A stretch of DNA of 64,000 bases, taken from positions 186,001-250,000 of the forward strand of contig CAKJVC010000123.1 in assembly GCA_918026815.1 (NCBI GenBank), written 5' to 3'. A program made the translations under genes and the position numbers. The notes under the pieces are model-generated. The model was not told the origin of the DNA, searched no databases, and was given only the letters and a program-made list of their open reading frames with translations. The stretch comes from Chalara sp. BL73 (Eukaryota > Ascomycota > Leotiomycetes > Helotiales). Shown piece after piece: positions 36,101 to 47,770 of this stretch. Position 1 is the first letter of the stretch. Each line of letters starts with the position of its first letter.

Positions 36101-37180
36101 GGAATAATATGTTTTTGATATATTCCAACTTGTTCTTAAAAAACGTTTCTTGCTTTAGATTTTTTATACTAGTCTTTTCTGCTTCCGGGAGCATTGCTTA
36201 CTTCGTCAGCTTTATTAATTGGATAAATTTTTTTGTTCTTTGTTTTGTATACAGTATTCACGCTAAAGTACCGCGTTGCTTTTTTTCTGTAAAGAAAAAG
36301 CGTGTAATTGGAGTCAAACTCTGTCTCTACAAAATCTAAAACTAAATAAGTGTCTGTGTTCCACGAATTGCTTATAAGCCCGTCTTTTCTTTCAAAAAAG
36401 TAGAACTTGTCCTTAAGTTCTTTAAGCACTAAAACAAGCTGAAAGCTTTTTTGAAACATTTTTGCGTTTATTGTACAAAAGCTATCTATAGCTACGCAGT
36501 TAGCTACAAATGTTGCTAGTTTTCCGAATTTGTCGTATATCCGTTATTACTATCGGACTCAATTATTCCGATAGTGTTTTAAGCTCGACGTATTACAGCG
36601 TTTTTTGCGAATTCCGTTTCGGTATTTGTCTTTACTGTAGTAATCAAGCTAGTTTTTGGGTTTCGAATAAAAGCAAAAACAAAGCCGTTAAAAAAATTTC
36701 TAAAATAGCGGAACACTACTTTGGCTTTGCGTATAAATAGAAAGCCTAGAATCAGCTTGAAACCAGAAGAGTCTATAATATAAAATCGGGTTTTTATAGC
36801 TGCATTGCTAATAGTAACCGGCAAATTGTTTACGAACTCTACAAATTTCGACGTACTTTCTGTAATAGTTTTTAGAGCTATATTGTCGTTCCGAATAATA
36901 AAAATGTTTACTTTTGTCGCAACTTTTAGCGTTATTAAGCTAATCTCGGCGCTCGTGTTAAGCGTAGCTCTAATGTCTACAAGCTTTAAGTGTTTTGCTA
37001 GTGTAATAACAACTTTTGGCGTAGGGGAATAAACTTCCGAATATTTCGAATAAGACTCTACTAAGCCGAAACTAACGTTAGCCGTGCTTTTGCTGCAATT
37101 TACCAGCTTCTTTAAGCTTATGATGCTTTTTTTAGGCGCTTGCTCAGCAGCTGTATTAGAGTTAATACTAGAGCAAATTA
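33200..37180 (-). pseudogene. Copy B pol remnants: protease, RT, RNase H, integrase
   Basis: Minus-strand fragments are retropepsin at 36579-37180, RT at 35179-35763 (VDLYSGYNQI, FLDDI), RNase H at 34756-34983 and an integrase zinc-binding/core region near 33700-34140. The protease active-site motif reads NTSA where copy A has DTGA, so the catalytic Asp is lost. The integrase region shares the NSGKEF form with A. Stops separate all domains. This is the downstream half of B; the upstream half lies right of copy A. Confidence 0.88.
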
Positions 37181-37184
37181 CTAG
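37181..37184 (+). repeat. Target duplication CTAG of retrotransposon A (left)
   Basis: CTAG precedes the LTR at 37185 and follows the other LTR at 47767-47770. The uninterrupted site is visible in copy A itself (AACTAGTAATTTG at about 40228). Confidence 0.88.
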
Positions 37185-37494
37185 TGTGGTGGGGACGATT
37201 TTCTTTCCTTTCACACTCTGTCACGTGATACTCATGAGTGGTCAGTCATGTGACCTGAGGAGCATGAGTTGTATATAACCTGCGCTTCCGGTAGGGAGGC
37301 GCATCATCATCAATACAACACACTTTTCCACCCTTCTATATTTTACACCCTTATAAGCTATTGACGTTTATCTATTATATAGAGCTTAGGCTCGCCGGTG
37401 CTCTCTCCAGTATGCTACAGCCACCGCTATCACGCCTATGAGTTTTGTGCTAGATCCTGTTGCTGTTCTTGCTCTCAGCATGTTCTCCGCCACA
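37185..37494 (+). repeat. 5' LTR of copy A
   Basis: 310 bp. It contains palindromic CACGTG-type boxes near 37213, a TATATAA element near 37272 and an ATG at 37438 that opens a frame crossing into the internal region. Confidence 0.95.
37272..37278 (+). promoter_or_regulatory. Probable TATA box of the copy A 5' LTR
   Basis: GTATATAACC lies in the LTR about 90 bp from its start and is conserved in all four LTR copies. This position suits a promoter in U3. Function is inferred. Confidence 0.5.
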
Positions 37495-37749
37495 TGTATT
37501 TTGGTGACCTACGCAAAGGATCAAGCACTCTCTGTAGCAACAGCGAAGCCTATAGACGCGATATGCGGTGCGAGAAAGCAGAAAAAGGAGCACCGGCACA
37601 CCCCCCAAATACGCTTTACTGACGGGCTACTCGATAGAAAGCACTACAGCGATGCTTCTGTAATACAGGGAAGAACGCTACAGGCTTCTAAGAAAGCAGC
37701 GCGAAGTTTGAAAGGCGTCACAACAGCCTACAGGGACCTATTCAGTTAG
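37438..37749 (+). CDS. Conserved 103-aa frame starting inside the LTR of copy A
   Basis: The ATG at 37438 lies in the LTR and the frame continues across the LTR end and the primer-binding region to a TAG at 37747. Copy B keeps the same frame (50560-50249, -) at full length with only substitutions. The product starts MSFVLDPVAVLALS and ends with a basic region. It may be the N-terminal part of the Gag-type protein. Coding across a primer-binding site is unusual, so a chance open frame remains possible. Confidence 0.45.
   Translation: MSFVLDPVAVLALSMFSATCILVTYAKDQALSVATAKPIDAICGARKQKKEHRHTPQIRFTDGLLDRKHYSDASVIQGRTLQASKKAARSLKGVTTAYRDLFS
37502..37514 (+). promoter_or_regulatory. Probable primer-binding site of copy A
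   Basis: TGGTGACCTACGC begins 7 nt after the LTR end. A leading TGG is expected when pairing with the CCA end of a tRNA. The tRNA was not identified. Confidence 0.5.
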
Positions 37750-38187
37750 TGATCTCTGCCAGCAAGCGACCCTTCTGGACGACATCCTAAGAATAAGAGT
37801 CAGCGTGCAAACGCTAAGGCCGAGCGCCTGTACAACGCTCAGGAAGTAGAAGGCCCAGGAGTACCGGAATTCAGTACAGTAATCAAAGTCACACCAGAAA
37901 GCAAAAAGCCACAGAGCTTCGGCATAAACCGGGCTATACGCTAATCAACGGCATAAAAAGGTTCCGTTGAGAGAGTTTCAGCATAGAAGTTTCGCTAAAG
38001 AAGCCTCAAACTCTCGGGCAAAACAATAGACGTTATTAAAGTTTGAGCGTTACAGGAACTTACTACAAAAAGGCTTTTTGTACCGCTATTCTTACGTGCT
38101 ATCAAGTATATAAATTGCTTTGACAGCAACGACTGGTTACATCAACTTTTTTCTCCACGCTTAGAAGCTTTTCAACAAAACAATCTT

Positions 38188-39345
38188 TTGCCTATTACTA
38201 CTGTTACAGCACCTACACTACATACAATATCTTCTACATTTACAGTTGAGAAGCCTGAGGCAACGCCTGAGGATCTTACTTCAGGCTTATCCTCCGACAA
38301 ATCACACAAGCATAAAAAGCCTAAAAAGCAATCGGTTGCTTCTACAAGCTCGAGCCGAGCATATGACCGTGCTTACTTTCAACCTATGCCGGTACTTGGA
38401 GAATATAGCAGTCCCTTTTTCAGCGGTAAAAAGGTTACTGCGTACTTCAAGTTTCTTAACAGGAGCTTCAAGAATCATGGAATCCAGGATAACAAGGAAA
38501 AGAAAGAAAGGGCGGCAGAGTACGCTTCGGTGCAGCTGAAGAAAAAGATTGAACAGCTAGGCGAGTACAGTGACTCAACTGTAACGTAGGAAGCTTTTCA
38601 ACAGGAACTGTTGAAAAAGTATCGGTACAAAGACTCGGAGCAACTTTTATATACTATCGCATACCTCGACAAATACGTCAAAGATTTCAAAACTATCGGT
38701 GATCAAAGTCACGTGACACAGGGGCAGATATACTCCTATTGCAAAAAGTTCAACCAAGCGGGATCAAAATGCTTAGAAAGAAAAGTTATCACGAACAAAA
38801 TGCTGACGTTTAAGTTTCTATATAGGCTGCTTCATAGTCTGCGAGCAAGAGCTCTTAAATATGCGGCAGAGCCTAGGAAACTAAGTACTGAAAGCATTAG
38901 ACTTTACAAAGAAATCTATAAGTACGTTGAGAACGGATGTACAGTATTGAAGGAAATAAATGATTTGGTACAAAAACAAGGAATAAGAGAGCTGCTTACA
39001 AGGTTTGATAGCCTGGAAATGAGCACTCCATTTGTGTTTGAAAGAACTCGCTCAGCAACTTCGGCATTTTCGACGTTAAGACTAAAAGAACGCAACAAAG
39101 CTGTTTTGCTTTTTGTCAAAGAAAAATCTCTAGAAAACCGTTCAGTCACGGACCAGGAAATAGACAACATTACAGAAAGCTTGGAACGCTTGCGAATTTT
39201 GCAGGTTGTTGCAGAGCGAGCTCAGCAAAAAGCTCGAATAGCTAACCTCAACTATTTGGAAAAGGATTATGCTGAAAAATATGAAGTCGGCTACGAAGGA
39301 TTCGCAAAGAAAAAAGAGTTCCGAAATGACGATACTTGCAAATAG
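38188..39345 (+). pseudogene. Copy A gag-like region
   Basis: Two consecutive open segments (38188-38589 and 38611-39345) are separated by a single TAG at 38587 in the same protein context (TVT stop EAFQQEL), where fungal relatives have Trp. The first contains a charged Ser/Lys region, then FFSGKKVTAYFKFLNRSFKNHG, typical of Gag capsid-like domains; the second is helical and ends near a CK-stop-C context that may be a broken zinc knuckle. In copy B the first stop is TGA instead of TAG, so that codon was hit separately in each copy. Confidence 0.8.
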
Positions 39346-39744
39346 TGCAGGAATCAGCAATCAAGTAATATAAGACTTCAAGAGCCTCATAAATATATAA
39401 ACCAGTGCCACGACTACAAAAAGTTTATTGGCCTAAGCGTTATTCATAAGTCTGATAAAGATCACTATATTTGCTTAGAACTTTGGGAAGCCGGAAAGAC
39501 TTCAATACCTGTACAGTTCAGCAACGACTTTCCGCGCCGGGACCAAGTTATAGCGCGAACTATCAATACCAAATTTAGCCACATTCCTGAAAATAGAAAA
39601 CGAGCCTTGGAGAAAGAAGCCCGGTTTAATAGAGAAGGAGCTCAAGCCAAGAAAGAAAGCGTAGTTAACAACATTGAAACTTACGTTTGTAAGACTAGCG
39701 ACATACTGACAAAAACGGAGCTAAGTAATGAAACGAGTGCTTAG

Positions 39745-40896
39745 GTGCAAAACTTCATTGCAAAAGAAGCCGGGATAAAGCCTGTAGAAGTCAGGCCATC
39801 CACCAGAAAAGCAAAGCGTCAAGCACCATATAATTCTAAGCTTACACTACAGCAAAAGCTTCAAGAGCAGGCGAAGCACGGTGTAGTTAAAACACCGCAG
39901 CTGAGAACGGTACGTTTTCAGGAAGATTCTCCTGAAAACAAGCCTAAAAAGCCGGAAAAAGCTAGCTTGGAGCGAAAAGCTACGAAAGCTCAAAAATTGA
40001 AGCCCACTGTAGCGAGTGCGCTGGCCAGGCTTGGCTACAGTCATGAGAGTTCGCTGGCAAAACTTATGACCCAGAAATCGATTCCCGAAGGATTTACTTT
40101 AGGGGAACTGCTGTCGCTAGCAGATCCGGCCTTGCTCTCTAAAAGACGGCCTAGAACCCTAGAAGGAACCCTGGATGCGGAAATGGAGCATGCACCTATT
40201 GAGGAAAGCATGATAGGCCTGGGAGAACTAGTAATTTGCTCTAGTATTGACTCTAATACAGCTGCTGAGCAAGCGCCTAAAGAAAGCATCATAGGCTTAG
40301 GGGAGCTGGTAGATTGCAGCAAAAGCACGGCTGACGTTGGTTTCGGCTTAGTGGAGTCTTATTCGGGATATTCGGAAGTTCATTCCCCTACGCCAAAAGT
40401 TGTTATTACACTAGCAGGGCACTTAAAGCTTGTAGACATTAAAGCTACGCTTGACACGGGCGCCGAGGTTAGCTTGATGACGCTAGAAGTTGCGACAAGA
40501 GTGGACATTCTTATTACTCGGAACGACAATATGGCTCTAAAGACTATTACAGGAAGTACGTCGAAATTTGTAGGGTTCGTAAACAATTTGCCGGTTACTA
40601 TTAGCAATGCAGCTATAAAGACCCGATTCTATATTATGGACTCTCCTGGTTTCAAGCTAATTCTAGGCTTTCTATTTATACGCAAAGCCAAAGTAGTGTT
40701 CCGCTATTCTAGAGATTCTCCTGACGGCCCTGTTTTTGCTTCTATTCGAGACCTAAGGACTGGCTTAATCACTACAGTAAAGACAAATACCGAAACGGAA
40801 TCCGCAAAGAACGCTGTAATGCGTCGGGCTCAAAACACTATCGGAATGATTGAGTCCGATAGTAATGACGGATATACGACAGATTCGGAAAACTAG
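39745..40896 (+). pseudogene. Copy A retropepsin (aspartic protease) region
   Basis: 383-residue open segment. Residues about 230-240 read IKATLDTGAEVSL, the DTGA active site of retroviral-type aspartic proteases, and ILGFLFI follows as the usual second hydrophobic motif. The preceding 200 residues are basic and proline-rich linker. A stop (TAG at 39742) separates it from the upstream gag frame. Confidence 0.82.
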
Positions 40897-40952
40897 CAAC
40901 ATCTGTAGCTGACTGCGTAGCTATAAATGGCTTTTGTACAACAAACGCAGAG

Positions 40953-41243
40953 ATGTTTCAAGAAAGCTTTCAGCTTGTTTCAGTGCTTAAAAAACTTGGG
41001 GACAAGTTCTACTCTTTTGAAAGAGAGGACGGGCTTATAGGCAATTCGTGGAACACAGACACTCATTTAGTTTTGGATTTTGTGAGGACAGAGTTTGACT
41101 CTAATTACACGCCTTTTCTTTACAGAAGGAGAGCAACGCGGTACTTTAGCGTGAATACTGCATACAAAACAAAAGACAAAAAGATCCATCTAGTTGATAA
41201 AGCTGACGGAGTAAGCAATGTTCCCGGAGGCAGAAAAGACTAG
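40953..41243 (+). pseudogene. Copy A protease-RT linker segment
   Basis: 96-residue open segment ending in a TAG at 41241 that is also present in copy B. No separate domain is visible. Confidence 0.6.
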
Positions 41244-41648
41244 TATAAAAGATTTAAAGCAAAAGACGTTTTTTAAGAACAAGTTGGAATATATCAAAAA
41301 CATATTATTCCCAGGTTTTCGGACATTTCTAAAAAGTCAAGACTTACACCTGAAAAACTAAAAGATCTAAATATCGGGAATATGCTGCAGCTTGCGGAAA
41401 GGAAGTTTTTGGAAGAAGTCCTGATTAACAGAGAAAAAGTTTTTGCGTTCGACTGGTCTGAATGCGGACGATTTCATGAGGATATATTACTACTTATTGT
41501 GATTAAAACAATAGAACACACAGTATAGCAAGCAGCGAGTTTTCTTATTCTAAAAGCATTAAAACTTTTAGTAGTAAAAATGTTTAAAGAAAGACTGGAT
41601 CGCGACGTGCTGGAGTACTGTAATAGGCTATATCGAAACTTATAGTTT

Positions 41649-42299
41649 TTGGTTGCTAAAAAAAAGCCCGGTGATTACAGGCTGATTAACTCGGCAACGT
41701 TTATAAATGCTGTTACATTGAAAAACGCGAATTTACTTTTTTCTGTCGACGAATTTGCTGATAAGTTTGCAAAGTGTTATATTGCAAGCTTAGTTGACTT
41801 ATATTCCGGATATAATCAAATAACGTTACATTCTATTTGCAAAAATATAACAGCATTCTTTACACTACTCGAATTGCTAAAATACACAACATTACTTCAA
41901 AGCGCTACGAATTCAGTTGCAGAATGCGTAAGGATTATAATGCTTGTTTTAGCCGCAATCTGTCCTGAAATAGCTGTACTTTTCCTAGACGACATAAGCG
42001 TTAAAGGACTCTATACGGATTATAACGGGAAAAAAGTGTTGCCCGGAATACGACGGTATATTTTTAAGCATATTCAAAACTTCGACAAAACGCTGAAACG
42101 AATTAAGCGTGCAAAAAGCTTTATAGGCCCTAAGTCTCAATTCTGCAGAAACGGGCTGAATATTGTAGGCTTCGTATGCAACTCAAAAGGAAAAAAGCTT
42201 TCTGCGGACAAAGTCGTTAAAATTATAAACTGGAAAACACTTGAAAACGTTACGGAAGCTAAAGCTTTTATAGACTTGTGCGTGTATTTCCGGATTTGA
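41649..42299 (+). pseudogene. Copy A reverse transcriptase region
   Basis: The segment carries KKKPGDYRLI, then SLVDLYSGYNQI with the first catalytic Asp, and VLFLDDISVKG with the catalytic Asp pair, followed by GPKSQFC. These are the core blocks of Ty3/gypsy RT. A TAG at 41643, shared with copy B, precedes it and a TGA at 42297 ends it, so pol is not continuous. Confidence 0.9.
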
Positions 42300-42428
42300 G
42301 TAAAGAATTTCGGCACTATTGCAGCATTTATTTACGACTTGATGAAAAAGAGTGTTACATAGCATTAGAATCCTGAAATCCAGGAAGTAGCTATAAAAAC
42401 GCTACAAAACGCTATAGTTACAGCGCCG

Positions 42429-43040
42429 GTGCTTATCCGGATCGATTATAGGCCGAATGCCGGAAAAATTGTTGTAGAAATAGATGCCAGCTTAAATGGC
42501 TATAGTAGTTACTTAGGCCAAAAAGATCTCGCATCAGGCAGAGTTAAGCCTGCTAAATATGAAAGCGGGACTTGGTCGAAAGCCGAGCGCAACTACGACG
42601 CTACAAAACGGGAGTACAGAAGCGTTTTCAAGATTTTGAAGAAATTGCAAGTTTAGATTATTGCAATCTACTTTGTATTGGAAACAGATGCGAATGTGCT
42701 TGTAGCACAGCTGAATAAAGCCGCTACAGATCACTCAGAAGCTTTGATTACTCGGTAGCTTGCTTGAATACGACTATTTAATTTTAAAGTACGGCATGTG
42801 CCCGGAAAACAGCATACAGCCGCTGATGCGCTGTCAAAAAGACTTTTTTACTCTGAAAATACCGACTCAAAGAGCGAAGATATTAACGATTGGATACTGG
42901 CGGAACTAGGAGCGTACGAAATATGCCCTGTAAAAACCGAACAAGACATAAGCTCCGAACAAATTGTCGACTCAGAACAAAACACTGACTCCGAGCATAA
43001 AACAGATCCTGAGTTGCGAAGTAAAAAGCTAATACTTTAA
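42429..43040 (+). pseudogene. Copy A RNase H region
   Basis: DASLNGYSSYLGQ with the first catalytic Asp is followed by ESGTWSKAERNYDATKREYRS, typical of gypsy RNase H. A second segment (42798-43040) begins PGKQHTAADALSKR, the HxxxDxLSR motif ending the domain. A stop near 42654 lies between. Confidence 0.87.
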
Positions 43041-43274
43041 GAAATAAAAAATAAAGTAGCTTTTTTACGTAGCGAAAAAATCGGAATCGAGTCAAGCTCG
43101 GAAAAACCTGAATACGAAACACTTATTTCCAGTTTTGAGTACAGTAAAGAATCTATCAGGATAGCGCGCTATTTAACAACGCTCAGAAAGCTTAAAAACA
43201 TAAGTGTTCCAGAATTCCGCAAGTTCAAAAAAGAAGTACTGAAATATAGCGTTCACAGACGGAAATTGTAGCGC

Positions 43275-44585
43275 TTGCTAACGAAAGGAATGCTTATTAA
43301 GCTTATAGTCGATAGTAAGCGAATCCGAAACAGAATTTTTCGGGATGTACACTACCAAAACGGCTATAAAAAAAAAGAAAGCATTTATTATAGAATTTCT
43401 CAACGATACTTCTGGCACGGCTGCTATAAAAATGTAAAAAACTACGTCAAAACGTGCGAAGAATGTCAATTTAGGGCAGCCGGAAAAAAAAAAGAAGCTA
43501 TGTACTTTACGGCGTCGAACGGGCTAATAGAAAAATGGGCGATTGATATTATTTACATACCGGCTTAGAAAAGAAAGAAGTACTTAGTTGTAGCTAAAAA
43601 CGACATGAGTAGCTGGCCCGAAGCAAAGGCTATTGCGAGTAAAGATACTTTTACAGTTGCACGATTTATTTAGGAAAACGTTATTTGCCGCTATAGTATT
43701 TTCGGAAAGATAGTTGTAAATAGCGGAAAAGAATTCAAAGGAAAAGTGCTAGAATTACTTTCGAAATAAAGAGTAAACAGGATTCAAGTCTCCGTATACT
43801 ATACTGCAGCAAATGGAATAATCGAACGTGGTCACAAAATTTTAAAAAACGCTTTGTTTAAACTAAAAGAAAGCTGGATTGACAATTTAGCAGCTGTTTT
43901 ATTTGCGGAACGCACTACAGTTCACGGACTTACAGAGTACACACCGTTTTATATAGTATACGGACGAAAGCCTATTCTGCCAATAAAATCGAAGTTCCTT
44001 ATTTAGAGGACTCTTTTTACAAAAGAGATTACGGACCGTTCTAAGCTTATTGAGCTAAAAGCGAAGCAATTCCAAATGAAAAGAAAGGATATCGAAAAAG
44101 CCAGGTACAGAAAAACTCGTCGACGGCAAGAAAAGAAAGAAGTTTTTGATGCTAGGCATAGGATCAGAGCTAGACCGCTGCAGAAAAACGACATTGTACT
44201 TCGTCATGACTCTGTCAAAGAAATCGACATGTTTTCTAATAAAAAGCTTGACTTCAGGTGGCTAAGGCCATATTAAATACTCAGCGCTAACAACGACAAA
44301 GGGTACTACAAGCTTAAGGAGCTTGGGCCTAACGAAGTGGCCTTGAAAAGAACTTTCTCAGAAAGTAGGCTTAAGCTATTTTTCCAACGAGAGAGTCATT
44401 TCTATACGCCGGACGATAGGGTAACAAGTGATTCAAGCTCCGAGCCTGACCTTGAAGAGCCTGGAGATATTAAGGAAAGAGAAGGAAGCAGCCGACAATT
44501 CGTTGTTCAACTACTTTATTTAACGAACGCACAAAGAAGCCTATATGCCCGGGTAAATGATTCTGAAGAACTTTCGGACTACTAA
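43275..44585 (+). pseudogene. Copy A integrase and C-terminal tail
   Basis: The HHCC zinc-binding region (H, H, CEECQ) is followed by KWAIDIIYIPA with the first catalytic Asp. The second catalytic position reads VNSGKEFKG, with Asn where Asp is required; the third (ANGIIERGHK) keeps Glu. Further stops occur at 43567, 43672, 43768 and 44004. The tail at 44076-44585 includes a basic region and an acidic patch (SSEPDLEEPGD). Confidence 0.87.
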
Positions 44586-47456
44586 AAGTTCAAAGCGCTA
44601 CCAGCTTAGAAGCTCCCCTATAGTAGAAAGAAAGTCTTGGCCGGCACTACAACGGGTTCTAAACCGGGTCGCCGACAGCAGCTGTCACCAGCTACTACAC
44701 GTTCCATTTACTAGCTCAGCGACGATCCTTCCGACAGTGCCCTTATCTCTGCCTTTCGTGGGCCAGGACGCGCACAATTCAGCACCCCGTTACATGGGTA
44801 AGGGTCGTAGTTGTGGCCTAGACACCTATAGGTGCAGGGAAGAAAAGCTTCAGTAACTATCGTACCGGCAAGCGGAACGCAACTTCCAGAAGCCTACGAA
44901 AATAGTAAAAGGAACAGCAAGCTATCTCTAGATAAGCCAATCAAGTCAAACAGCCCCCAAAGCCGCATATGCCCCAAAACCACAAAAAGCTCTATAGAAA
45001 GCCCTCAAAGGCACAGTAAAAAAGATCAGAGCGGCCAGGGAAATAAAAGGATCCTCAGCTATTCCGAGGAGAAAAACAAAAAATTATTAGGAAAAACCTA
45101 GACGAAGTGCAGCTCCTCAGCAAACTCTTTAAAGCCTGAAGAAAGAACGCTAGGGCAGCTACTCCCAGCACTCAACTTGACTCCAAGCCCGTGGAGATTG
45201 ATAGCCTAAAAGAGATTTCAAGCTTTAAAACAACTCTACAGGCTCCCAGCAAGCCTGATATGCCCCAATAACCCGAAAATGCCTCTATAGCTTACGATCC
45301 GGCTCCAGATCCAGCAGTTCCAGTAAGTCCAGTTCTAGTTCAGAGAAGCTTATCCCGATCCTAAGAGTTCCTATTCTGTAACGCTATTAGCCAAGAGAAA
45401 ACGACAAAGGGATTCGATAGCGCTCAGGGATACTTAGCCACAACAAGCCTGAACCGGACTTAGCTTGTTGCCTTCCGGAAATAGGATCAAGGATCCACGG
45501 ACGGGCAATCCCGAGTACCAACAAGCAAACGATGCACAAAATGCAAAAGCCTGGAATTCAACCTTGTAGCGATAAAGAACGCAACACATTGAACACCTTA
45601 AAGCTCGCTTATAAAAGCAAGCTCTCCAGTGAGTGGATTTCCGCCTTCGCCGCCAAGAGCAACCGAAGCTCAACAAACAAAGTAAGCTACGGGTAAAAGA
45701 TCTTATCAACTAAGAAACAATTGCGCAACGTTTAAGCCGAACAACTTCAACGCCGCTATCAATAACAACGCGTCGGGCCGTTTCGAGTAAAGTTCCTTTA
45801 TAGTCAATCAGTGAAAATACAAGTAAAGAATCGCCGCAACAAAGAGACAAATAGCTCAACGAAGAAGTGTAATGAAGATAGCAAGCACTGCTTCTCGAGA
45901 ATTGAGACTTATGCTGGCAGTGTTTCCCGACCCGAAAAAACAGCGAAGAGACCCGAAAACTGCACAGTGACTGTATTCGGAAAAAAGAAGGTCAGTACAG
46001 ACGGAAGCGTGCACGTTCTTAAAGCTAACCGGTACAGTTTGATCGCAGGTAGTCGCGCTGGAATCAAATCCGTCAGGTCTTTTCAGGCTTACGCTCTTGA
46101 CGCTATAACTTGCAGTGCTACAGCGACGTCAGAACCATAATATTGTTGAACAGTGAGAACTTGTTACTTTGTTGCTTTGCTTTATCTCTGAATAACATTT
46201 TGATTCGGAGCATAGTTCGAGAGTAAAAAAGAAGTGACTGCATTTGTTGTCTTGCTCGAGCTTTGACCTTGTTCCCAATTGTATAGTTGTTGAGGTTGAA
46301 AAGAAGCTATAAGTGACAGTTAGCAATAAGGATCATGAAAAACGATCCGACTTACTTATAGCTTTGCTGGTATTTCAGCTTTGCTCCATCTACTACGACT
46401 TGAGAGTACTACAGCGACGTTAGGAGTGTAACGTCGATAGATACAAAAGCCGCTTACCTTGATATTACACTTTGATACTTCATTATGAAATCCGGAAAAT
46501 TGTTCGAAGAAAAGAGAAGAATAATTGTGTTTGTTGTCCTACTCGAGCCTTGACTTTATTTCTAATTGTATAGTTGTTGAAAGTAGTTAAGGAGCTACAG
46601 ACAGCAGTTAGCAATAAGGATTAAGAAGGAGGATCCGGCATACTTATAGTTTCTGCGTTGCAGCTTCGCTGGCGCAGCTTTGCTGGCGCTTCACCTTATT
46701 CCCAATTGTGTGGTCGCGAAGTTTACTTTGCTCAATGATTCTTGTTTTTAATACTAGTTAGTAATAGGAACAGGTCCGGAAAAGGAACGACTTAGCTCTG
46801 ATTTGTATCGACAGCAAGCATGAAGTAAAGAATTGAGTGTGAAATGGAGAATTGAGTGTGAAGAAAAGAAAGGATTGTAATAGAGTTGTGAGTCAATAGT
46901 GAAAGCAAAAACCGATCAGGAAATCGATTTGCGCAACGACAACGTATTGAAAGCGTTGCAATAAAGAAATACTTTTCGATTCTCTTATACTAATAGCTTA
47001 TTTGATTCAATTGTATGCTCGATACAGTCGAGTATGAAAGGATCAAATGAAGAGTTGTATAAAGAGCTCGAATGAGGAGTAGTTGTAAGAGGAAGTTTAT
47101 CAGAAGATAAACAGTTAGCAATTGATTCTCGCAAAGAATCAGGCAGCTGAATATCATACAAATGATAGATTAGATTCTTATGATATTGCTCGAAAAAAAT
47201 CATGATTATTGGAGATCGAGTTGTTGTTGTTGTTGTAAAGTTGTAGGTTGGAGAAAAATAAAGAAGGGTAATATGGAAAGGTCGATATTTTATCGCTGGC
47301 CAGGCAAATTGATATTCACCCTCGAAGGTAGGAGGTGAATCACGTGATGCGACGACAATTCATGAGGCAATATCAGAGGAAGGAAGCTCGATCTAACTGA
47401 ACGCAAACCTTTACTGACTAGTGCTCGGGGCGAGCACGTATAAGAGAGGGGACGGA
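44586..47456 (+). other. Copy A long 3' region of unknown content
   Basis: About 2.9 kb separate the integrase tail from the 3' LTR, more than usual for Ty3/gypsy. A frame at 45811-46140 without an ATG is mirrored in copy B (31326-31625), with most residues retained (TYAGSVSRPE, KANRYSLIAGS). No known domain (envelope, chromodomain) is recognised. The part from about 46140 on is AT-rich with inverted ATACTTATAG-type repeats. Confidence 0.6.
47442..47456 (+). promoter_or_regulatory. Polypurine tract of copy A
   Basis: AAGAGAGGGGACGGA lies immediately before the 3' LTR, as expected for the plus-strand primer of LTR elements. Confidence 0.65.
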
Positions 47457-47766
47457 TGTGGTAGGGACGATTTTCTTTCCTTTCACACTCTGTCACGTGA
47501 TACTCATGAGTGGTCAGTCATGTGACCTGAGGAGCATGAGTTGTATATAACCTGCGCTTCCGGTAGGGAGGCGCATCATCATCAATACAACACACTTTTC
47601 CACCCTTCTATATTTTACACCCTTATAAGCTATTGACGTTTATCTATTATATAGAGCTTAGGCTCGCCGGTGCTCTCTCCAGTATGCTACAGCCACCGCT
47701 ATCACGCCTATGAGTTTTGTGCTAGATCCTGTTGCTGTTCTTGCTCTCAGCATGTTCCCCGCCACA
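47457..47766 (+). repeat. 3' LTR of copy A
   Basis: 310 bp. Compared with the 5' LTR only two differences are seen: G/A near position 7 and T/C nine bases from the end. Confidence 0.95.
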
Positions 47767-47770
47767 CTAG
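47767..47770 (+). repeat. Target duplication CTAG of retrotransposon A (right)
   Basis: Matches 37181-37184. Confidence 0.88.

Larger units (their letters stand above)
37185..47766 (+). mobile_element. Ty3/gypsy LTR retrotransposon, copy A (full length, 10,582 bp)
   Basis: Two 310-bp LTRs (37185-37494 and 47457-47766) begin TGTGGT, end CCACA and differ at just two positions by my reading. A primer-binding-like site follows the left LTR and a purine tract precedes the right one. The domain order gag, retropepsin, RT, RNase H, integrase marks Ty3/gypsy (Metaviridae-type). It is inserted in copy B in opposite orientation, just upstream of B's protease domain. Several in-frame TAG codons and an integrase Asp-to-Asn change make it non-autonomous. 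Near-identical LTRs mean insertion was comparatively recent. Confidence 0.95.

Noticed and set aside
38246..38539. Alternative 97-codon frame overlapping gag
   Set aside because: It lies in a different frame from the recognisable capsid-like sequence. The matching frame in copy B persists because the two copies are related, not because it shows coding features.
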